A stretch of DNA of 64,000 nt, from the NCBI GenBank assembly GCA_015680905.1, contig CM027378.1:44737001-44801000 (forward strand), written 5' to 3'. This DNA is from Coptis chinensis (taxonomy: Eukaryota > Streptophyta > Magnoliopsida > Ranunculales > Ranunculaceae). Made by a program: the position numbers and the translations under genes. The notes beneath the pieces were generated by a model that was not told the origin of the DNA, made no database searches, and worked only from the letters and a program-made list of their open reading frames with translations. Below, one piece after another: positions 49,967 to 61,100 of this stretch (its first letter is position 1; each line of letters begins with the position of its first letter).

Positions 49967-50390
49967 GGGGGCGGCGACACCTTAAATTTCTTACGTTATC
50001 AGTACATTATGGAGGTAGCGTCACCCCAACTTTCAATATATAATCGTTACAATCTGGGGGCGTCACCTCAACTTTTATTATCATTACACTATGGGGGCGG
50101 CGACACCCCAAATTTCATTATATTATCATTACACTTTGGGGGCAACGACACCCCAAATTTCATTATGTTATCATTATTTTATGGGGGCAGCGACACCCCA
50201 AATTTCATTATATTATCATTACACTATGGGGGCAGCAACACCCCAAATTTCATTACGTTATCATTATATTATGGGGGCGGCGACACCCTAAATTTTATTA
50301 TGTTATCATTACACTTTGGGAGTGGCGACACTTCAAATTTTATTACGTTATCAATACATTATGGGGGCGGCGACACCCCAATTACGTTAT
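49967..50390. repeat. 48-bp minisatellite (about 10 units)
   Basis: Core GGGGGCGGCGACACCCC followed by AAATTTCATTATATTATCAT, with degenerate first units. The 48-nt period keeps one plus-strand frame open (50009-50455), so the apparent 148-residue protein is a 16-residue repeat without other support. Confidence 0.92.
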
Positions 50391-50459
50391 CCTTAATTCT
50401 TATATATTTTGACCGACCCTATATTCTAACCATTGGTTTGTCGATCTTTGCTTAACAAG

Positions 50460-51699
50460 AAAAACAAAAGAGAGTCCTATCTTTAATTTTAGCTATCCAT
50501 TCCTCTAACCATTTTACAAGCCATATCTAATAAATAACACCTATCTAAAACCCAAACAATTTATAAAATCCATCAATTCTCTCAACCCGACATGTTTTAA
50601 AACCAGAAAATTCGTTTGCCGGATCTTGCTTATAGCCGATCAATCATTCAATTTGCCGATCAAATCACTAATTGTGTTTCCAATATTGTATTGAATACCA
50701 ATTCTTTTCTTTTAAATTATCGATAAATTCTACTTCCAATCAACTAGACGATTGTATAAGTGTTAGTCCTAAAAGATTCATTTCCAATTAGTTTGAACTT
50801 GCAGTTCAATACTGTGGCAAATCACTTTGAATGCTCAATTTTGAGCTTTGAAAAGTCAACTTGCCGATCAAGTTTGCTTAGCCTTGTTAAATTGTCCATC
50901 AACCTTGCAGATCCAATTCCAACAAATTAAATTATTTCCCAAACCCGATCAATCAAGAGACAAAAAATAAAATAAAAACCGATCCTATCAAGTTACTGAT
51001 CACAGCCCACCTACTTGTTTCAAATCAATTCATTAATTGCGTATTGAATACCCAATAGTTAGCCCGATCAATTCACTAATCCATTAAAATATTTACTGAT
51101 CAAACCAATTAACTTGCTTACCCATTGAAAAATCTAACAGTTTGTATAGCCTCAATCACTTTATAATATTGCCGATGAGTTTGTCAAGTTGCAAACTTAC
51201 GACTCAAACCGATCGAATAAATAAACTATACAAATTGCATATCAATTACAATTTTCAAACCGATCTCTCAATCGATTTTGATAAGCCAATTTGCCGAAAA
51301 GGTAGACTTCCCTATCAATTTACCAATCAACAATCTCTAGTTAACCCCATTTGTTTGCTTCAACATTATCTCTTTTACAACTGTTGTTGCCATCTTTGCT
51401 ACTAAAACATCTAAAACCAATTAACATGCCGATCAATTTGGTTTAAATTGAAATCATTCGTTTTGAAATCCACCACCTGTAGAGGCAGTAGCAGCAACAG
51501 CAGAACAGCTGATAAGAAGGCTGTAGAAAATAGCTGATAAGAAAGTAGAATAGCAGTAGAGAGAGCGCATTCTCTAGTCTGATCTATTTTTTGCCGATTC
51601 GTATGCTCTAAGCTTGTAATGTTCTACTCATATTCTTTCCCTTTTGCCGACCCTCTTGGGTAGACAAATCTAAAATTTTCATGTGCTCATCACACAAAA

Positions 51700-51730
<31 letters not shown>

Positions 51731-52947
51731 CCAATGCCAATGCCAGCTATATTTTCTTTAAACTTACCAGATTTTTAAACTCAAACTTCTAAACAGTCAA
51801 TGGTTTTGTTTTCAATCTAATAACCTATTTTACGAAACTACCCTTGCCATTTACTAAGACACACATTATATTTGCCGCACCTGCTTTTCTAAGCAACTAA
51901 GCAATGCCGATCCTTTTAATTTTTAAAACCCAATATAACACCCCATTTTTTTTTAAATAAAACCCAATAGGCTTTAATCAAAGCTTTAATTTAAACCCCA
52001 ATCACATCAATTTAAACCCCATCAATTCAAACTGATCACTCAAGCCGATCAATTTCGCAAGTATAAACCGATCAGTTTGAACTTGCCGACCCTATTCAAC
52101 AATAAAAGAACAAGAAAATCTATTCTAGCCTTTGAATTACCGTTGGAAAGAATTGCCGCTGTAGGCCGCTGAATAAGTTGTCAGTCCTGTTAATCGCCGA
52201 TGTATGCCGCTGAATGAGTTGCTTAATTGCCGCTGAATGAGTTGTCAATCCTTCAGATTGCCGCACTTGCCGATGATCCTTTGATTGCTGATCTTAAGAA
52301 CTGCCGATGCCGATTCTTTGAACTGCCGATACCGCTTCATATTTTAAACAGTGTAGGCAGAAGTGCAAATGGAAACAAAATAAGAAGAGTCAATGTCACT
52401 GAGTTGAGCGAGAAAAATCAACAAGGTAACCATGGCTTTCTACTGCGAAATCCATAAATGATATCACATGCCATGAGTATAACGCATACCGAAGTGGCAA
52501 ATGATATGTATAAGCCAATTAGAGGAACATGAGAAGAGTACTTGATATCATCTAAGGGTCCATTGGCACATCCATGGTTTCCCATCCTTTCTTTATCTCA
52601 CAATCTACAGTCCAGACTCTTAAGTGGCCCTCATTTTATATTGGCCAAAATGAATGTCCCATATCCGCTCCAAACAAAAAACAGCTATAGATAGTTTGTT
52701 TGTCTCGTACTCCTTCCGTGATCTTTTAATCAACATAAGCAAAGAAAAATGTTTAAGAATGAGTCTAAGAATGTACTTCACCTTCGACTGATGTATTCTA
52801 TGGTGCTTATATAGGACAATTAGTTTGGGAGTAAGGTCCGACGGAATCGTTACACAGCTCGAGTTTATTCACGACAATTAGTACGTCAATTCTAGGAAAT
52901 AATTCTGAGAAAAAGAAACCAAAATCAATGGTGATAGACTCAGGTGT
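50460..52947. other. AT-rich tract with recurrent GCCGATC motifs
   Basis: About 20 scattered copies of (T)GCCGATCA or ACCGATCA lie between 50620 and 52340, in AT-rich non-coding DNA, with an A tract near 51706-51727. The same GCCGATCATAGCCG core is inside the 95-bp array. No gene seen. Confidence 0.6.
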
Positions 52948-53057
52948 GTACCGAAGTCCAGTCTCATCTTTTCCCAACCACCATCTCCTTCACCATTTCC
53001 AAAAAAACATTACTTCCGACCCTCAATTAGTGTGTTTTGGCAAATCTTGCTGAAACA
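52948..53057 (+). repeat. Truncated 3' LTR end of element 2
   Basis: Only the last ~110 bp match the 5' LTR (GAAGTCCAGTCTCATCTT through GTGTTTTGGCAAATCTTGCT), followed by TSD GCCTC. The upstream 450 bp of the LTR are not recognisable. Confidence 0.75.
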
Positions 53058-53593
53058 GCCTCCTACAGCACATGCATGCATGGTGTTTGCCTCATAGATA
53101 ACAAAAGAAAAAGGAGACAAACAAAGAGATACAAAACAAACAAACATGTAGACTGTTCGGAAACAGGTGTAGTGTGTTGTTGTGTTCAACTTTCTGTCAA
53201 ACTTTATCTACTGGTCAAGTCATTATGGCTGAAATCTAGCAACTAAAGAAGCCTATATAAAATGTTGTCCGTAAGAGTTAATCACATTAGTCACATTTTC
53301 TTCAATTAGGAGGTAAAGACAACTCACATTGCCAAAACTTCCTTTTCTGAAAAAAGATTATGTGATTAACCAAAGAGAGCCAACTTAACTAGTTCAAAAA
53401 TAGGAAATTCAGAGTAGTACGTCATATCCCTCACACACACAGGCCTATTATCTTTTATTTATCACAACAAATCTGATTAAGGATAAAAACAATTTGAAAA
53501 TCTTATTTAATTAAATACACCTGTACAAATGTTAATAAAAGCCCTTTGCTATATTTAGAAGAGTCGGTCTATACAAACGTTCATTAGGATCAT

Positions 53594-53600
53594 TATAAAA
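53594..53600 (+). promoter_or_regulatory. TATA box of xylosidase copy 2
   Basis: TATAAAA lies 106 bp upstream of the ATG, conserved in place with copy 1. The proximal promoter region (about 53380-53700) is shared between the copies; element 2 ends about 530 bp upstream of this box and so sets the outer promoter limit. Confidence 0.6.
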
Positions 53601-53705
53601 GCCCTCCAAAACTCAACTCAAAACACAAATAATTTGGTTTGGAATACCAATTAAGAACTGACTGACTTTCATTCAGGACACTTAATTGGTTTTCTATAAT
53701 CCAAT

Positions 53706-56700
53706 ATGGTTACCTTCCGGATTTTAGTTTCGTTTATTTTGCTTTTCAGTATGCTGTCCATTTATGTTGAAGGGGACAATGTGAGACGCACCATAGTATG
53801 TGAAGCAGATGATTTTAGAGAGTTGGGCATGGATATGAAAATGTTGGTATTCTGTGATAAGAGTCTACCCTTCCGACAACGCGCCAAAGATTTGGTGGAT
53901 CGAATGACTCTGGAGGAGAAGGTTGCCCAACTTGGAAACAAAGCCACAGGGGTGGAACGCCTTAATCTTCCAGCATATGAGTGGTGGTCCGAAGCTCTGC
54001 ATGGAGTCTCAGATATTGGACCTGGCACTCGTTTTGATAATATTACTCGTGCAGCAACAAGTTTTCCCCCAGTTATTCTTACTGCAGCTTCCTTCAACGA
54101 GAGTCTATGGAAAGCAATTGGCGTGGTATGCAACTAATTATCACATTCTCATTCTTATGCATCTTATGATTATCGCAACTTGCTCTAACAGTTTGTTGAT
54201 TAAAAATTAGTGTTGGCAATGTTTCGAACTAATTAACCTTGCTTTCTGTTATTTCTTGTACGCTGATCAGGCTGTATCAAATGAGGCCCGAGCATTGCAC
54301 AACGTGGGATTATCAGGATTGACATTTTGGAGTCCAACCATTAATGTAGTCAGGGATCCAAGGTGGGGAAGAGCTACAGAAACCCCTGGCGAAGACCCCT
54401 TTGTGGTTGGTCGTTATGCCGTTAATTATGTAAGAGGCCTGCAAGATGTAGTTGGCTACGAGGTGAATGCCACTTATCCAAATTCAAGACCCATCAAGGT
54501 TGCAGCCTGTTGCAAACACTATGGAGCATATGATGTTGACAATTGGAATGGAATCGACAGATATCACTTTGATGCTCAGGTTCTAGACATGTGGACAAGG
54601 CTTTGCTTGCTCTTCTTGTTGTAGGTAGTTGTAAATGTACCATTGCTTGGTACATTTTTTTTATAACGGTTATTTACATGCTGGTGTATAATTTAATTGA
54701 AGGTGGCAGAGAGGGATATGATCGAGACTTTGCACTATCCGTTTGAGATGTGCGTGAAAGAAGGAGATGCAGCCAGTCTCATGTGTTCATACAACAGAGT
54801 CAATGGCGTTCCAGCTTGTGCCGATCCCAAGCTCTTAAATGAGACCATCAGGGGATTGTGGGATCTTCATGGGTAAGTAGTCTTCTTACTTATACAACTA
54901 CTTTACCCTACTTTTTTGTGTATTAATATACAAAAACTATAGGAGACAGTTATAGAGTTTGCCTTGTTTATAACTCATCAAAAACATCTGTGCAGGTATA
55001 TTGTGGCTGACTGCGATTCTGTTGAAGTGATGGTATCTGGTCACAAATACCTTAATGACACACCAGTTTCTGCCGTTGCACAATCCCTTAAAGCTGGTTA
55101 GTCGTTCGATCATCCCCTGGCAATAACTTAGTAGCTTAAACACTGAAATTTTAAATAGAAAAAGTCCAGCATTTATATTTACTCGTAAGTTTGGTTAAGG
55201 CAAATAAATACAGACATTTATGTTATATCTCTATATTGCACATACTCAGGGCTTGATTTAGACTGTGGAGACTTTGTTCCAAAATACGGAGTGGAAGCTG
55301 TACTGAATGGAAAGGTAGCAGAAGCAAAGCTTGACGAAGCCCTTAAGAATCTCTATGTTGTCTTGATGAGGCTTGGCTGGTTTGATGGTAGCCCTGGTAA
55401 TTATGGTGCTTTAGGAAGAGATGATATCTGCTCACCTGCCTCTTTAGAGTTGGCAGCAGAGGCAGCTAGACAAGGCATTGTGTTGCTCAAGAATGAAAAC
55501 AACATTTTGCCACTCCGTCCCCCTCCTCGTGATCAAAAAAGGTTTATTGTGGGCGTAGTTGGACCTCATGCTAATGCAACAGAAGCCATGATTGGGAATT
55601 ATGCCTGTACGTTTCGTTTGTTTTTTTTGTTTTTTTAGGGGGTACTTATAATTTCATATATGCTGCGCTATAGTATATATCTGACTATTGTCTAATCATG
55701 TAAACGTTGTGGTATTTTCAGTAAAGAGCGGTGTTACTTGCCGGTATGTGACACCACTTGCTGGTCTTGGAAGCTATGCTGATGTAAAATATGCACCTGG
55801 ATGCACTGATGTGAAATGTAAAAGTGACGCTGGAATTAAGGCAGCAATAGACGCTACTAGGGATACAGATGTGACAGTTTTGTTTGTGGGCCTTGACTTA
55901 TCAATTGAGGCTGAGAGTTTAGATAGGACTGACCTAAACTTACCTGGATATCAACAGAAACTAATAGAGGATTTCGCAGACGCAAATGTACAGAAAAACA
56001 TTCCTACTGTTGTGGTAATTTTCTCTGCTGGAGGGATTGACATTACAGCATTGTTGAACAACCCGAAACTTCAGCGTGCCTCTGCTATTGTGTGGGCTGG
56101 TTATCCAGGTGCAGAAGGTGGTCGTGCTATAGCTGATGTCTTGTATGGAAAATATAACCCTGGTGAGAAAATAAATCTTTGTTGTTTCTAGACTATTTCA
56201 TAACTAGCTTGCTAGGTTCTGACCATACTGATATGCATTTTCTCATTGTTCTTTTAGCTGGCCGACTTCCACTCACTTGGTTTCCGCAAGAATACATAAC
56301 CAAGCTCCCCATGACTTCAATGCAACTCAGACCAGATACTGCAAAGGGTTATCCTGGACGAACATATAAGTTCTACAACGGAAACACCGTCTTTCCTTTT
56401 GGCCATGGATTGAGCTACACCACATTCAATTACACTAGCATTTCAGTGACTCCCAAGTTTATTTCACTTGAACGACAGCTATCGATGAGATGCAGACAAG
56501 TCGGGTCCTTAAATGGAACAGTTCCGAGGTGCCCAGCAATCCTAGTGGGAGACTCGAAATGCCAGGACATGGTGAAGATGGTTGTCGATGTGAAGAATTC
56601 GGGTAATACAGATGGGGCGCATGTGTTGATTTTGTATACATCACCTCCATCTTATATACCTGGAGTACCAATCAAGAAAGTTGCTGCATTCCAAAGGGTT

Positions 56701-56880
56701 TTTATAAAGAGTGGACAAACTTCTTCAGTAGAATTCAATGTAAATGTTTGTAAGACATTTAGCATTGTTGGTGCAGATTCTTATGAGGTGTTACCTGCTG
56801 GAAATCACGGCATTTTTATAGGGGATGCCCAAACCTCAATCTCAGCCACGATTCCCTTGTCGTTTAGTTTGGTTAATTGA
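53706..56880 (+). CDS. BXL: Beta-D-xylosidase, glycoside hydrolase family 3 (copy 2, intact)
   Basis: Exons 53706-54125, 54271-54579, 54703-54872, 54996-55096, 55250-55606, 55722-56162 and 56258-56880 join with GT-AG introns of 95-153 nt into 2421 nt, 806 residues and no internal stop. Residues 1-about 23 form a signal peptide. The GH3 N-terminal domain carries [16 protein letters not shown] (168-174), CCKHYGAYD (K222, H223 substrate contacts) and YIVADCDS with predicted nucleophile D305. The GH3 C-terminal domain includes AARQGIVLL and IEAESLDR (514-521, a conserved acidic patch near the acid/base site). A fibronectin-III-like domain ends the protein. Usual plant BXL length is about 770-800. 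Expected role: an apoplastic enzyme releasing xylose (possibly arabinose) from wall xylans. Ala304 replaces the Ser I expect before the nucleophile. The start is fixed by the signal peptide. Confidence 0.96.
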
Positions 56881-57571
56881 TCGGAGGAATTCTGTAAATG
56901 TAGTTATGTACATCAAACAAGCAACTTGCTAGAGCGCAAGTGCGGTATTTAAAAAAAAAAAAAAAAAAATTCTTGCGGATTGAAATAAATTATATTTTGC
57001 TTCAGCATCTTGGTGGTACTAACCTTTTTTCCCGGAATATTAGGTGGTACTTTTTGTGAAGTCACAGTTTCACGTGAATTGAATCGAAATCCTAAGTTAA
57101 TTTTGTTTTCTTTTTAGTTATTATAATACACATGAATGAACTTCACACTTTCAAACTGCCCGGTTAAGTCTTTCATAGCCACAGTGTAATGTTCACGCTG
57201 CCATGGTGCTCTTTCACTATTCTTCAGTATGTTAACTGCTCTCAAGTCTCGAGGAGTCTGATGCAAACTTGTAGACCAACTTTTATTGTTTTAAGCTCAT
57301 GAATTAATAATACTGGTCTTAAGCCTCTTTCAGAATCTCACATATTAGTCCTCTATCGCTCCCCAACCCCAATGTTGTCTGTCAAGGGTCCGTCCCTAAT
57401 TAACTTTATTTGCTATTCCCTTTCTGGATTTTTTCATATATAAATGCACTGAATTGGTTCTCTAGTTGTATACTCTACTGTAATACGCAACCTATCTAGT
57501 AGCATCTTCAAGACTTCAAGTGACCTGAGCTTTTCACAATTGCTAGCTGACCTGTAGTTCAAATTCTCGTA
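56881..57571 (+). promoter_or_regulatory. 3' flank of copy 2 with possible poly(A) signal
   Basis: AATAAA at 56984-56989, about 105 bp after the stop, with an A run of 19 at 56951-56969 just before it. The stretch 57203-57550 is the duplicated 3' flank shared with copy 1. No gene. Confidence 0.4.
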
Positions 57572-57820
57572 TCACTTAGCAGCCTGCACTTGACTGTTAG
57601 GCATAGACAGGTATTCTTCAAAATGATATGTCCTACTTTGTCCTCCTCGATCAACATATGTTTGCAATCGCCTGTCTAGAGGAGGTATAAGGAGATTACA
57701 TGACTCATTACTAGAAGGTAGAGATGCTAACAGATCTGCACACCTATTAGACTCCCTATACACATGCTTGAAACTAATGCTTACAAAGCCATAAACCTGA
57801 TACTTAAATTGGTACAATAC

Positions 57821-58183
57821 TAATGTAATACTAAGTGCGTTAGCTCACGAACAATCAAATAATCGCTCTTTAACCAAGAGACGATAGAATAAATTTAATA
57901 TAATATATGAATAATCCATTCACAATTCTCCTAAGCCTTTAAATAAGCGTTCTAACCCTAAAACAAACAAGCGGTGAATTCACCGAACCAATCCTACAGA
58001 AAACAAACGAAACAAAAGACTGTTCTCATAAAAGCCCACAGAAAAGCCTGGAGCGCGTGCGCGCTTGTCAGAAGGGTAAACTGAGTGCGCGCGCCCTTGC
58101 ACCTCCACTAACAACACTATCAGACTTTCACGACACCATCATGTGCATCTAGGTACTTCTCAGCAAGAACCTGTACTGCATCA
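57821..58183 (-). repeat. 3' LTR of the Reina-like element
   Basis: 363 bp, same length as its partner. Includes GCGCGTGCGCGCTTGTCAG and a TATA-like segment TTTAAATAAGCG. Confidence 0.92.
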
Positions 58184-58190
58184 TTCCCCC

Positions 58191-61100
58191 TTGGATGGAA
58201 GGAATTCGTCCTCGAATTTTAATCATCCTCATCGTCAGACGAATCACCACAGAATGGTATGAGATGTCGGACATTGAAGACATCCGAAGTCTGGATATGA
58301 CTAGGTAAACGGAGACGATAGGCATTGGCGTTGATCTTCTCAACTACTTCAAGAGGACCAATTGTGTGAACTCAATTCATACCCTTTAACCTCACATCTC
58401 TTCCCTCAATCAAGCCAATACATACCCCTTAACCTCACATCTCCTCTCTCCTCGGTACCTTCGCGAAGATGAGACATCCTCCCCTTTGAACCACTCAGCT
58501 GAACCCATTTGGGGCTGCCTACGTACCCTCGAAACTTCTTGGAGGATCAAGTTGTCTCGTAGTTCTCTTCTCCTCTCCCTTTCCCTTCACTGCCGCCTCC
58601 TTTTCTCTCCTCTTTTCCCTTAGGTCAAAGTCATTGGGCCTCTTTGATATTGGGCCCATCTCTTTGGCCCAATACCATACAAGGTCCACTTCTCTCTCTC
58701 TCTCTCCTCTTTGGAATATATTCCTCTGCTTTTCTTTTTTCTCTCTGTGTACTCTTCCAATCCTTCTACATGTGATGTTTGTGGTCATGAAACTGGCTCA
58801 CACACCAATCTTGCGATGTTTCAGTTTATTGTAGTCACCAGTAGAAAAACAATCCTTAGTGAGGACCGCCCAAACAAAGTCACCAACCTCAAACTCAACA
58901 TGTCTACGATGCTGATCAGTAGCAGCCTTGTACTTAGCAGTAGATTCCAAGAGATTAGAATGAACAGCAGTATGAATATCCGTAACGTGCTGAATCAACT
59001 CAGCAGTAGTAGCATGAACAGGGTGTAAGCCAGGGACAGGCGCTAGATCAACAGCCACCCGAGGATTGAACCCGTAGAGAACCTAGAAAGGACTAAACCC
59101 AGAACTCCGATTAACCGAACGGTTAAAAGCAAACTCGGCCTGTGCGAGGAAAGAATCCCACTGTTTCACCTTAATACCAATCAAGCTATGTAATAAATTA
59201 CCCAAAGAACGGTTGACAACCTCTGTATGTCCACCAGTTTGTGGATGATAGGCACTACTAAATTTCAACTCAGTGTGCAATAGTTTCCAGAAAGAGCGCC
59301 AAAAATGACTAAGGAAATGCGTGTCACGATCAGAAACAATGGAATCTGGTAAGCCATGCAAACGGTAAACATCACGAAAAAATAATTGTGCAACATTGAC
59401 AGCATCATTAGTCTTTTTGCAGGCAATGAAGTGAGCCATCTTGGAGAATCTATCCACGACCACAAAAATAGAATCAAATCCTCGTTGAGTACGAGGGAGA
59501 CCTAGAACGAAATCCATACTAATATCACACCAAGGGCGAGTGGGAACTGGGAGAGGCATATACAAACCTGCATTAGTAGCATGTCCCTTAGAGACCTGAC
59601 AGACCTGACAACGAGCAACAAAATTCTAGACCTCCTTGCCCAAAGATGGACAGAAATATGAATCAGATAACAGTTTGAGAGTCTTGTCACGGCCAAAATG
59701 ACCCTCATTATGTAAGTCAGTAAAGAGACAAAGACGGAGGCTACAGTCAGGAACACAAAGGCGCTTACCCTTAAATAGAAAACCGTCCTGTAAAGAAAAT
59801 GTAGATAACTGACCTTCCTGGATGGCACTCAAGATAGGAGCAAAATAAGCATCAGTCGGATAGAGATCAGGGATGGAATCAAAACCCAACACAATAGTGC
59901 GCAACGACACCAATAAGAATGAACGCCGACTCAGTGCATCAGCCACATGGTTCTGAACACCGGATTTGTGACATAAAACAATAGTAAAATCCTGCATATA
60001 ACTGGACCAACGTAATTGTCGAGCACTAACATTATCTTGATTACCAATGTGTTTAAGGGCCTCATGGTCAGAGTATAACAGAAATTCCGAGTGGATCAAA
60101 TAGTGACGCCAATGCTTGAGAGTTTGAACAATGGCATAGAATTCCAAGTCATAAGCACTGTAATTCTATTTCGCCCCAGTGAGTTTTTCACTAAAATAAG
60201 CCACGGGATGATTACCCTGGCTAAGAACAACACCAATACCAACTTTCGACGCATCCGTACACTTCAAAAGGAGATGATAAGTCCGACAATTTAAGGATTG
60301 GTGCCGAAATTAATTTGGTCTTGAGCACTTGAAAACTCTCCTCCGCAGCCTGAGACCACAAAAATTTACCACTACGCAAACAATTAGTAATAGGAGTAGT
60401 AATAGTACTAAAGTGAGGAACAAAGCGGCGATAAAACAATGCAGACCACCATGAAAACTGTGTGCCGTAGTCAGGGTCGTCTGGCTAGGCCAAGACCGGA
60501 CGACCTCCAGCTTAGACTGATCAACATAACACTGAGTCAGTACATAACACATACTTAGCCACATCAACAAAAAGATGAGCCTGACGGTGTACAAACAAGA
60601 CATTTCGAAGGTCCTGGAGATGAGATTGGGTGTCCTTGCTGTATACCAAAATGTTGTCGAAATACACCACCACACATTTACCCAAAAATGGCTTCAGGAC
60701 TTGATTCATAACACGCATAAAGGTGCTAGGAGCATTAGAGAGGCCGAAAGGCATAACGAGCCACTCATAAAGACCTTCCTTTGTCTTAAAAGCCGTCTTC
60801 CACTCATCACCCAGACGAATGCGGATTTGATAATAGCCAAACTTCAAGTCAAGCTTTGTAAACACGCCAACACCATGTAACTGATCAAGGAGGTCGTCCA
60901 ACTTTGGAATGGGAAACCGGTACTTCGTAGTAATCTTGCTAATAGCCCTGCTATTAACACACATGCGCCAGGTGCCATCTTTCTTTGGAACTAACAGTGC
61001 GGGCACTGCACAAGGACTGAGGCTCTCACGAAGAAACCCCTTATCAAGCAAATCGGTCACCTGTCTCTGTAATTCGGCATGCTCTGTCAGGCTCATGTGG

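Larger units (their letters stand above)
46590..53057 (+). mobile_element. Non-autonomous LTR element 2, rich in tandem arrays
   Basis: 5' LTR 46590-47151, primer-binding site TTTGGCACCGTCTGTG at 47154, and a 3' LTR end at about 52948-53057. A perfect TSD GCCTC (46585-46589 and 53058-53062) brackets the element. The interior holds only a short gag-like start (47203) followed by three unrelated tandem arrays and a long AT-rich tract with many GCCGATC motifs. No protease, RT or integrase is recognisable, so it is a LARD-type element. The PBS class suggests a Ty3 origin. Confidence 0.82.

Noticed and set aside
47564-50390. CRISPR-like regular spacing
   Set aside because: Whole units are conserved, including the would-be spacers, unit sizes are 48-142 bp, and the context is a plant LTR element.
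50009-50455. 148-residue repetitive protein with 16-residue repeats
   Set aside because: It is produced by a 48-bp minisatellite whose period is a multiple of three; there is no start context, conserved domain or flanking gene structure.
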